DNA of 64,000 nucleotides from Hymenopellis radicata (lineage: Eukaryota > Basidiomycota > Agaricomycetes > Agaricales > Physalacriaceae), in contig JADNRX010000159.1 of NCBI GenBank assembly GCA_015501595.1, forward strand, positions 54,358-118,357, written 5' to 3'. The notes beneath the pieces were generated by a model. It searched no databases. It was not told the origin of the DNA and saw only the letters and a list, made by a program, of their open reading frames with translations. Position 1 is the stretch's first letter. Each line of letters begins with the position of its first letter. This document shows positions 54,298-64,000 of the stretch, in pieces. Made by a program: the position numbers and the translations under genes.

Positions 54298-55633
54298 CGC
54301 CAGCAGAAAGCTTGAAAAAGAAGGCTTCGAAGCGAAGAGCTTGATTAGACAAAGACGCAGGGCGCGCGCAAAGCCTGAATCAGTTTATATGTTGAAGAAC
54401 TGACGGAGACGCCGGAGAGAAGATGAATAGTGAGCGCATAACACAGTAAGGAAAAAGTTACTGTGTTCGCTCATACAATGCACTAGTCGGACCGTTAGGC
54501 TACGACTACTCGCTGCCACCAAGGGTTTCTGAATATTCACGGGAGGCAGTCGCGCCTACAGGCTCTTCCTCGACGAGTCGCTTGGGATTAGGTACCACGA
54601 CCACAGATGTCAAACCCCAAAAGAGGAAACGATACGGCAAGAGGAAACCGCTCTGCCATAGGAATTAAGCGTAGCGCAAGAGCAAGTCTGTGCGTTCTGC
54701 GCCGTGCACAAGCAGACGCGACATCGTTGAAGACGGGGCGGTCAGAAGAGCTGAGAGTGACTGACCGCGAGATACATAGAAAGCTATGCCGCCTCCTCCT
54801 CTCTCGTGCGCGAAGTCCATATTGCGCAGGAGTCCTCCTCTTCCTCCAACACGCGCAATTCCTTCGCGCGTTCCTATGTTCCAGGCAGGAGGAGGCTGTG
54901 AATGAAGAAACCCGGGGGCGAAGACTGGGCATGTGGAAGCGCGTACGTGAACATATGAATGACTAACGCATGACGAGAAGCTCCGGCGTTCGAGGAGAAA
55001 AGGCTCCGCGTTGAAGACGTACTGTCCACTCCGATGCTGCTTGCCACATTCCCATCGTATCCACCAGGCATATCTGTCATCGCAGAGGGCCAGCAGAACT
55101 CTAAAAAGTGAATTTTCATTCCAAACGTGAATGGCAGTAGGTAACCGCTGCACCACCTCTGCCGCCAGCCACTCGATCGTTTGAGTACGTCTCCATTGAC
55201 GGACCTGTACTTCATCCTCGGTGTATCATCGTTTGCCTTATACGTGGTGTGAAGGACGAACGCGCCCGCGGCCATGTTGAGCATGAAGGAGGTAGGAGAG
55301 GTCTGGGACCAAACATAAACAAATTCACGACGCGCGGCCTCTTCATTTCTCCTTCGTTCAATTCTTCCTGGAAATTCGTACAGGCATGTGTTATGCGTAC
55401 ATCAATCATAACACGCCCCATCCTCTCTACCGCCATGCCTCCTGTTCAAAGCTGGCTTTCACGCCTCATCGCATCTCAACACTAATGCGTGCATTCCACG
55501 CGAAGACAACATGCTCTCTTCGCCAGGCTAACGCATATAACTATTGCAAGGCTTGATTCATGGCTGCATAGTCGCTCTCGCTGGCGCTCGCATTCCGTGG
55601 GCATCCTGGCACAGTTATCTTTTGAATCCTACT

Positions 55634-55883
55634 TAGCAGCGCCCGTGGTCTAACGGCACAGGTAGCAAATCCCACAGCTGGAAACATTAATTTTTTTCCC
55701 CTTTGCTAGGAATATTAATTATCTCTTAAAACTCCAAACGGAAGAAGAACCCCGGGCGCCACTCTGCAGCGCGAGACGACGAGATTGCAACGCGGATCGA
55801 TTTCGGGTCCAGGACAAGCAAAAAGAACTTCACCGCACAGGCATGTCCAGTTTAACCGTTATGTCAAACTGGCTCACCACATA
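55634..55883 (+). repeat. hairpin-rich tandem repeat, copy 2 (short type)
   Basis: Hairpin 1 is CCCGTGGTCTAACGGCACAG; hairpin 2 at 55848-55873 is CCAGTTT / AAACTGG closing AACCGTTATGTC. The downstream hairpins of copies 1 and 3 are absent. Confidence 0.5.
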
Positions 55884-56389
55884 GTACGGACAGAAGAGGA
55901 CTCGTCACAAAAAAATTCTGGGAAGTCTCGCCTTGATGTAGCAAGGTAGCCAGTTAGCCCAGCGCTCAGGCTGAGGGAGTAGTAAGCATTCAAGTAGTAG
56001 AGTTCCGCCCTGTAGATCTGTGGCCAATCCGGGAAGCAGACCGCGGAACACGAGATAGCGCGAGCGGGATGCCAGAAGCACACGCTAGGGAAGGGGAGTG
56101 GATACAAAGTAGGCGTCAATTCCAAGTCGCAAGTTTCATTTGACCTCTGTGCGGGGATATGGAAAATAACTCTTGGGAGTGAACACACATAGCGGGACGT
56201 CCAGACGTTCTTCTATGCGACAAGCCACCTCCTTGCTCCTTGTTCCTACGGCTCCTCCTACATCATACCTTCCAATGCTCTCTCTCTACCACGGGCCCGG
56301 TCGTAATCCCTTATCGCTTCCTCCGCGTCTGAACGGTGCGACGTCCCTCGGCCCATCGTAAAATGTCGTGCATCTGCCGTCAGTACTGA

Positions 56390-56771
56390 GCACCCGTGCT
56401 CTAACGGCATAGGTAGCACGTTCCATCATTCAATCGCTGCGATGATTTTTTTTGCCTTGCCAGGAATCGTGGCCTGAAATCAATCGCATCCGTAACTTTA
56501 GGTGCTTCAAGGCATTTGCTCTAATGAGGAGCACTCAGTATTACGCGCACAGTTGATTGTGGGTCGGGGGGAAAAATCGAAGACCCGGCTACAAACACAT
56601 AAACACAGGTCCAACCGCTACGTCAAACCTGTGTTTCATTCAGTACGCAAGAATTGCAGCAAAACATCACCAGTGAGCAAAGAGAACACCTCTGGGTGTG
56701 TACAAGGGGAAGAGCTAAAAAGTAAAGGAAGCGAGAGAACATTTACAGCAAGTAACCACTGAGTTACTCGT
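56390..56771 (+). repeat. hairpin-rich tandem repeat, copy 3
   Basis: All blocks of copy 1 are present. Hairpin 2 here is CACAGGT / ACCTGTG around CCAACCGCTACGTCAA, a perfect 7-bp stem. The last motif is AGTAACCACTGAGTTACTCG. Homology with copy 1 continues downstream (GGTACCACGGCCACAGAAGT at 56945, against 54591). Confidence 0.6.
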
Positions 56772-57471
56772 GCCAGCAGCAAACATGAAAAAGAAGACTT
56801 TGAACGACGAGCTCGGGCAGACAGAAACGCGATGAATCAGTTTATTGGAAGAAGTTGTGGGGTGGGAAATATCTAGACGCCGTTCGGATAGATTGAGCGC
56901 GCGCATGACACAGCGAGAAAGAGTCGTTAATGGTTGGCAACCCAGGTACCACGGCCACAGAAGTCAAAGCCAACATTGTGTGTGTCTCCTCCTCGAAAGA
57001 TGGCGACGTCGTGCGGTCAGAAGAGGCGCTCGCCTCCTCCTCACATTTTCTCACCTAAATGCATCCCTCTGTCATGCGCTATGTCCCCGTGTCTTCCATA
57101 TGTCTCCCAGAATGTGAGATGGCCACCAGCACCTCTGCGTGATGGACGCCGGGCCTGCGCTCGACTCGGACAAACAACCCAGGCGCGAAGAAGAGTAGCA
57201 CTAACGCATGATCCAGAGCAAGTCAAGGACAAAGGCACGCAATCCTGTACTTGCTATCATCGTATCCTCCACCTCACGGCGTGTGTCGCGCCTACGCCTC
57301 CTCCATCACTCGCATCATCGGGGCCCAGTGTGTGTGTGAGGATAGGAAACGGTGTATCATCTGAGTATGGTGTCCTGCTTCAGGCAGCCGCGAGGCTCAT
57401 CGTAAAAGTTTTGCAACGTGAGAGAAGAAAAGAGCGTACGGAATCCCGGTCCGATGTACCGCTCATGAAAC

Positions 57472-57690
57472 TACGCGCTCTTAACGGCACAAGGAGCGAT
57501 GGAGGTTGGCCTTGCCAGGAAGAATCGCTTGCATCCGGAACAAGTCATTGCTCTATGTAATGGAAGCCGGCGAGGCGGCGTACATTACAATTCCGCGAAT
57601 ATGTGCGGCGGCGATTTCGTGTCTAGGCCAAAACAAAGTTGAAGACTCACGACCACGAGCTCCACTTTAACCGTTACGTCAAGGTGGCTC
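57472..57690 (+). repeat. hairpin-rich tandem repeat, copy 4 (short type)
   Basis: Hairpin 1 is degenerate (GCGCTCTTAACGGCACAAGG). Hairpin 2 at 57662-57687 is CCACTTT / AAGGTGG closing AACCGTTACGTC, with one G-T pair. It resembles copy 2 more than copies 1 and 3. Confidence 0.5.
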
Positions 57691-57699
57691 GCATCTCCA

Positions 57700-59532
57700 A
57701 GTAGTAGAGAGCCAAAAATGCTTATGCTTCCGGAAACACCAAGACGCAGCGAAGAGCTGGTGAAATACTAGCCTGCCAGCAGCGTTGCAGCAGAGGACTT
57801 CCAAGCGACGAGAAGAAGATGCGAGCGGAGGGAGCCACCTCCTCGTGCGTAGAAGAGGTGGGTTGAATCAGCACCAAGCAAAAAAAGGACATTGTAACAG
57901 AGTGATCGAATGTACATGCTGGACCACCTCTGCCGCCAAGTAGTCGCTTGACGAACAGGGCAAGGTATCCGGCAACTCGTCCTCCAAGCCCGCAAGAAGC
58001 AAAGAGCCTACGGAGAGTGTCTTCCACCTAGACACTCCCCAATCTGAGAGGGTGCCATCCTCTCTTCTTTATCGGCACGTCAGTAGCAGAACATTAAAAA
58101 AGTCGCTTTCAATGCAGTTCCCAATACATGGCAGTAGGTAGTAACCGCTGCACCACCTCTGCCGCCACAGGGGTCGATCCGCAGTAAAACGAAAGCTGGT
58201 CGTCCTCCATTACGCAATCACAAGATAGACGGGGAGGGAGAGGCCCCGGGAGTCAATGTCAGACCGCGGGCGCCTCTGCCTACGAGAGGCAAATTCGGGT
58301 TTTTCAAAGGAAAACAAGGACACTCAGAGGCATCCACCAGAGGCAACACAGAGGCAATCCCAGTGCGAAGCAGTGCCAAGAGCAATTTCGGTCGATCGGC
58401 TCCGAGGCAGTTCGGTGCAACGTGGGGCAGGTACGTTCCTTCCTTTCCTTCTCATCATCACCATACCCTCGTCGAGCTCGTCGCGCTGCTCGACGAGTCG
58501 CCACCTCACCAAGCCTTTATCCTATACAACCACAGTCTTCTCTCGGGACCTTGGTCCCCTCCCGGCGTGGTGTTACTCTCTCGCTTGCTCAAGCCTCCGA
58601 ACCTGTCATAATCATCCATGTAGACTGCAATACCCCTACGTACTATGTTCATACTGGGCGCGGACGCCGTAGAACCTACCCCTATCAGAACATCCATGAA
58701 ATACATGTCATTGAAGTTGTGAAGCACTATTACCTGGAAACGTTGCCCGCGAACTTTCCCCTACACACCCGACGCTGAACACGATTCTTAATGCTCGGAG
58801 TTCGTGTTCCAAGATTGACCATCACGAAACAGCCTCTGGCCTCAGGATGACTCAAGTTCAAGGTCACAGGTATACCAAACTGGAGGCTCCTGAGCTAACT
58901 CCGGGTGCTCCGGGTCATGCTGAGTTGCCATGAGAAGGGTTTCAACCTCAAGTAACTCTTAGTTAACTTGAAAGGACTTGGGATGCTGTGCTAGTGAGCA
59001 ACATGCATCAAGTTTCGGGAGACTGCTTTGAGTGTGGCAATATCCAACCTGATGTCTTCAGCCAATCTAGAGTACCTTGGGAATTACAAGGAAGATAACA
59101 TAAACTTCCCTTCACCAAGAGTCAATACAAACATCGCATCAGATTTTTCACCGAGGCGACACAACATACAACAGTATATCAGTCATACCCCGTTTGAAAG
59201 TGTACAGCGAGCCGAAGGACTCTTTGACGGACGAATCCCGATGATGGCAACATTCCTTGGTAGGATGTCGCGTTCGTCTATGGGCCCTCCTGCCATTGCC
59301 GCCTCGATTCTGCGCAGCTGAACCAATATCGCCGCTCCCTCTCAGTTGTTCCCCCCTGACACCGACTGTTATAGCACAGTCACTCGCCAACAACAGCAGG
59401 CAGCTCCAGAAAACACGGCTTAAGATGCTTCGCCGCTTCCATCGCTATAATCCTCCCGACCCACCCGCTACCTACGAATTACGCCGAAAGTCAACAGCTC
59501 TTCAAACTCAGGCTGATTATACGTGATGCTAC
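57700..59532. other. no recognisable gene
   Basis: A block at 58130-58165 (GGCAGTAGGTAGTAACCGCT, ACCACCTCTGCCGCCA) repeats 55131-55170, so the tandem repeat region extends to about 58.2 kb. Beyond it there are only frames without motifs (for example 58422-58778). Confidence 0.35.
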
Positions 59533-59559
59533 TCACCACGACCTTGCGTACACTGCGAT

Positions 59560-60085
59560 GCACGATGATATGGGGATCAACTCCGGCGAGCTGTCCCTCG
59601 ACATCGGGATAAAATTGAAAACGCCACTCGGCAATACAGCAGCGCGGAGAGCGTCAAGAATAAAAGCCGGGCTTCGCGGCGCGTATTCCGAAGGCTTCAG
59701 CACTACGGTGTTACCGAATATAATCGGGTAAAATGTAGTAAGGACAGACAGCCCGCCTGGCAAGTTCCACGGGGCACAGGATAATCTGCATGTGAATGTC
59801 AATTATTGAGGTAACCAACAATGCATGAGGGATACGTACATCACACCCAGCGGTCTACGCTCAATACTAATCTGGGCCACGGGATCGAAAGGGTGCACGA
59901 CTCCGTCGTCAGCTGCGCCAAAGCTTCGTCGTTGTCCTGGAAGCAAGATGATGTCGCAATCGTCGCTTTTCAGCCTGCATATCGGACAACATAGGGTCTG
60001 GAGGACGTGCAGCGCACCCAAGTCCGAATCGCGCGCTAGCCCGTCGTATATCAGCTCATGCATTTATCGTGGATTGGGTCGTTAG
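59560..60085 (-). pseudogene. aldehyde dehydrogenase fragment
   Basis: The minus strand reads AQISIERRPLGVM, an apparent intron, then APWNLPGGLSVLTTFYPIIF, GNTVVLKPSEYAPRSPAFIL and AVLPSGVFNFIPMSRDSSPE. These are the cofactor-binding signatures of ALDH (P-W-N-x-P; GNTVVLKPSE). The N-terminal part is scrambled, and the glutamate and cysteine of the active site are missing. It resembles salicylaldehyde dehydrogenase-like members. A fragment of an ALDH gene, broken at both ends. Confidence 0.65.
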
Positions 60086-60700
60086 TAACTTTGATAGTCG
60101 TGACATCCCTCTCAGCGGAACGCAGCGGTGGCTTGGCAGGCGGCGGTGGTGGCGACGGTGGTTTCCCTACTTGTCGTCAATACTGCTGTGCATACGCGTC
60201 GATGGTACGCGCACCAGTCTTGGCGTCTTCTACGTCCTATTGACATTTCTTAATGAACTCCTTAGCTGTGTATCCGCACCTCGCTGTTGAGCGGTCCTAA
60301 CGTCGTCGTGCTCTTGGCATCGTTGTTGCTCGCAATGCAGCGAATATCCTCCTGGTAGATGGTGAGAAAGAGCTGACAGACTGACAGATAAACACACCTT
60401 TTGGGCTGGACGCGTCCACGACGCCGTCTCAGCCCCAAACAAAATCCAATTTCGAGTTGGTCTCGACAGGCGCACCAATACTCCAGTAGTCTGGCTTCCT
60501 CGCGCATATACGGTCGTCGTGCCGGAGATCTACTCCCCATCGCCATCTTGATTTGCGCCCTCTTTGGAGGGCTAACGCGTCCAGCGGGGCCGCGGGGGCG
60601 CTTCAAGCCCGCAGTTCCGCAAAGAGGTGGGAAAGAAAGAGCGGAATGATTCCAAGACCCGCGTCTCAAAGTCGGATCGCTTGATAGCGAAGGTCGTTCG

Positions 60701-61140
60701 TCATGGTAACTCGCTGGTGTTGTCATCTGCCACAGTCGTGCGGTGTTGCATGGTCGGGCGCTCGTCGTACTCGTCGAAAGAGAGATCGGCAGACGTCGAG
60801 ACGGGCGAGAGCATGGGGGACTGGAAAATGCCCTGGAGGAAGCCCGGGAGCAGGGGCGGGCGCGTGGACATGTCCAGAAGTCTGATAGATTGGAGACGCG
60901 CCGCTTGATGGGTGTTGGCATACTGGCTCCCGAGCTCAAAGTGCGATTGCGAGCGATGTACCTGGGCCCGAACGTGTGGCGGCGAAGTATTGATGAACGG
61001 ACGGTGAACCTGCGGCGGTGTCATCGAATGGGAACGCTGGGGACTCTGAATGTCGGTCTGAGCAAGAACAGGCATGAGCAGGGCAATTCGCTCGGCCTGG
61101 ACCGCGGCAGAGATGGAATCGCCATTGCCTTCCGCGTCTA
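60701..61140 (-). CDS. possible gene fragment, Pro/Gln/Ser-rich
   Basis: The minus frame reads DAEGNGDSISAAVQAERIAL, LMPVLAQTDIQSPQRSHSMT, HFELGSQYANTHQAARLQSI, LPGFLQGIFQSPMLSPVSTS and ADLSFDEYDERPT, stopping at 60701. Composition and the acidic tail look like real protein, perhaps the C-terminus of a regulator. I found no domain and no convincing start. Confidence 0.3.
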
Positions 61141-61376
61141 AGAGACATTACAATCAGAAAAAATGCGGAACTTTGAGAGAAAAGGAAAAGGCAAGTACAA
61201 GGGAGGCACGTCTGGCAGACTTTGCGGTGAAGGCTTACGCGGTCGGTCATCACCTCCAGAGCAACGTAACGAGTAATCATCGCTGTAGGCACGTACAATT
61301 TGACAGAGCGGCCTCAGTACGAGGGCTTATGCGTGCGTTGTGGTGGTGTAAACGAGAGTTAGACTAGGCAAACCAT

Positions 61377-64000
61377 GCGAGATCACCACTCGGATGATCG
61401 GTCCGAGTGGTTTTGGACGACTTGCGCGTCGTCCAGCGCCGCAACGGAGGCGAATTAAGACTTCGCATATGGAGGAACGAGTTCCCAACGTAGTTTAGAG
61501 TATTTTATTTTTTGACTGTTTTTTAGGCCAACAAGAAGATAATACACCTACTTGTGAACCGTACATTGAGTTTACTACACTACACTGTAAGTCAGTTGAC
61601 GAAACATTTCCGTCAAGTGTTAAATAAGCTTACTTGATCATATTCCTTGCATTTCCAGGCTGCCTTATACTATCGTTCAACGTCTACGGCGCGTTCAACG
61701 ATGTACCGGATACCAGGCCCGAGGACTCCGGACAGTGATCAAGCACTGTGCGGAGTCGTCATTCTTATCCTTTTACCACCACCATCTATTATCTCATCTA
61801 CCTTCCTCCCTCATCCCTCATCGCTCCGTCTCTTGTCTGCTGGCTCGTCAGTTTGCCGCGTAAGCCCTGTCAACACAGGCAGCATGTTATCACTCGCAGC
61901 GTCGTCAACTGAGGTAGTCGGCGTCATGCAACGCTGCGGCACCCCCGGATGGGCTCTGCGAGAGCGAAAGCTGAAGGAATAAATGCCGCCCCGTCTGCAG
62001 GCGGGCAGCATCGTATCTTGCGTCGTTTGTACTCTATGCATTCGCTACTGATCTAATTCTACCCAAACAGACCCCAAATTTGAAGGCGGGGTAACGTCGA
62101 CACACCTGTTTCTCATTGCGCTTCCCCGTACAAGGCGCCGTTCTCGATGACGGACGACGCCCACTGCAGGCGGGTGGTGCTGCAGGTGCGTGCTTATTTC
62201 CTCATTCCACCTTAAACGTTGCCCTTCTATGTCTAGTTGGATCCTCAAGCGAGGCGTCAACGCCACCACACCGCCCCTCACATCCCGCCACCTCTATTCA
62301 ATTGCAAGTTTGTCGCGAGTCTCGACTATTGGCAGGCGCCCTTCAACAACACGTGCATGTTGATGTTTGCCGTTCCGATCACCCGTCATTCTCTTTCCTC
62401 ATACCACCATTACCTGACATCCTCTCCCACAGCTGGTGCCTTCCCAGGTAGCCTCCATTCCTTGTAGTATTAACTCTGACACATATGCTCACCTAGGTGC
62501 GCCATCACCCGCCTTAGCGTCCAAAATAGCCATGACTCGAGAACAAGGACGACGACGACGGAACTGGTCCTGAAGAATACAACTATGATGGATGATGGCC
62601 ACGACTTCCACAGATGAGGACGACGACGACTGAGGACGACAACTACGACGGGCGAGGACTAGCAACCACGACCGCGAGGACGACGCGTCTGCAAGAGGGG
62701 TCATCAACGACAGCATGAACGATTACCAACAACTGGGTGAAGACGCTTACGAACAACAGTGAGGATGATACCTATTTACGAGGATGACGCTGACAATGCC
62801 TCGGCGTCGCGCCCACAGAGCTGGCCTTACACGACTACCGACTCCTGCATCAAGGCAAGCCACGAGTTCTATTGGTGAGCGGCTCGACGGAAGTGCAGCA
62901 GGACTACGTCGGCCACATCGGGATGCTATGCGAGAGGACAGCGATACAGCAGACCCACAATGTGCTAGCTGCGCGGATCAAAGAGGTGGTAAGCGAGAAA
63001 GGTCTTTTGTTGGCAATGGTATGTGACCGGCTTAGACATCATACATAGATGGACAACTGATGCGGTCCCTCCCCTCCAGCATGCATCGTGTTCCTGCGAT
63101 GGCCAGAGACCTGCCCATGGCCGCTCGATGAGCAACATGGCGGCGCTGGGTATGATTTTTCGTCTGTGTCACCGTCCATCCCTGCCCCCATCGCTAAACC
63201 CTCCCTCCTCACCAGGTCGTTATCCAGTACTTGATGCGCAACAAGGTGTCTTACGCCAACACGGCCATCTCGGCGGCGATGATGATGATACCGTCCTCGA
63301 CCAAGTGCGAGCATGATGCGCGCGGGAGATGGCAAGATATCAGGGCGCCCGGAAGAGCATTCTTGGCCCGTTCAATTATGTACTAACCATATATAAGTAT
63401 TATTATACTGTAATGATGTTCTCTCTGTAAATCATGTTTCCGTCAATTTATGTGATCCCTTGCTTCCCAATGTGTGTGTATCGAGAGATGTCCTTGAACA
63501 TATCTTAGCATGACATGAGTTGACTTGGAGCCGAAGTCACTGGATGTTTGGATGGGTAGAGGTAACTTAAAGAGCCATCAGGATGGCTTCAGTGTCCTTC
63601 GGAGGGAGGTTCCCGCCGAACCTTCTCCAAAGTTAACTTGGCAAGCTTCACAACTTCACTTGCTTAGGACAACCAGAGGTCTCAGAGTCAGCTTCAGCTA
63701 CCTCAAGGCCTGGGACCAGTTTCCTGATGACAGCGATAACGCCACACTGGGCAACAAAGGTGAAGAAAGAAATGAAGGGGACTGAGAATTCCATTGACTA
63801 CAGACAGACATGTACGCGGACTCAGCGCGTACTCGATACTTACTAGCAGGTGACCGTAATATTCGCCACGTTAACGTTGAACCAAGATCACTTGGCGCGT
63901 TTCAGGCTGGCTTTTGGTCCGTTTTGGATTAGCCGGGCTGTCTTTGGTCGCCTCTTGGTCGCCTCTGCTCTGCCTCCGAGTTTGCCTCCGGAGGCGCCTC
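61377..64000. other. transposon-derived or intergenic, no gene supported
   Basis: Hairpin module 1 recurs at 61857-61884 (GCGTAAGCCCTGTCAACACA then GGCAGC, CCTGT pairing with ACAGG). Short CGACGACGAC-rich stretches and many overlapping frames resemble the interiors of the elements at 22-39 kb. The window ends in repeats of GCCTC. No ends or target duplications were found. Confidence 0.3.

Noticed and set aside
60262..60939. 225-codon minus frame
   Set aside because: Its first part is a shifted frame of the more protein-like 60701-61140 frame, and the rest is Arg/Pro/Ser-rich without a motif.

Overview
The window looks like nuclear DNA of a filamentous, mushroom-forming basidiomycete (Agaricomycetes). 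Genes are cut by many short GT-AG introns of about 45-65 nt, there are no operons or Shine-Dalgarno sites, and the recognisable families are typical of that group: an MSS51-like MYND zinc-finger protein, a DUF2235 hydrolase-like protein, a cytochrome P450, GFA/CENP-V zinc proteins, F-box proteins, a small cysteine-rich secreted protein and a 2OG-Fe(II) dioxygenase. Gene models were joined by eye from reading frames and splice signals, so exon edges are approximate. No rRNA, tRNA or CRISPR array was recognised.

Left part (1-15 kb) is mostly host genes: a decayed MYND paralogue, the intact MYND gene (850-2668, minus), a 616-bp MULE-like MITE with a 9-bp target duplication (2873-3488), the DUF2235 gene (3692-5737, minus), a membrane protein (6707-7826, minus), a GFA fragment and an intact GFA gene (8391-9212), a P450 (9600-11644, minus) and an F-box gene (12741-14051) lying in one arm of an inverted duplication.

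The middle (14.6-41 kb) is a nest of mobile DNA. A 2OG-Fe(II) dioxygenase gene (15351-19714, minus) carries a 1015-bp hAT-like element with perfect 8-bp target duplications. A second 1015-bp copy splits a Ulp1-type SUMO-protease-like gene (27970-31555) and itself carries a different hAT-like element (29369-30471). Two inverted arms of a 22-bp minisatellite (21.4-21.85 and 25.2-25.9 kb) bracket pieces of other genes. From 31.7 to 40.4 kb lie three genes that look like parts of one large DNA transposon: a minus-strand gene of unknown function, a DDE integrase-like gene diverging from it across a 105-bp shared promoter, and a cysteine-motif gene. These are interrupted by three TA-flanked MITEs, one hAT MITE and a 2.3-kb element that carries a casein-kinase-like fragment.

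The right part (41-64 kb) holds an inverted pair of small secreted protein genes (42.0 and 48.4 kb), the second F-box copy (43481-44791, minus), decayed membrane-protein, GFA and aldehyde dehydrogenase copies, a short F-box gene (51911-52399), and a tandemly repeated, hairpin-rich noncoding sequence (53.6-57.7 kb). The last 6 kb has no gene I can recognise.

Two signals go beyond ordinary annotation: short hairpins whose arms change in a compensating way between unrelated transposon families, and the hairpin-rich tandem repeat. Both would fit structured RNA or protein-binding DNA, and neither is explained by the coding content.
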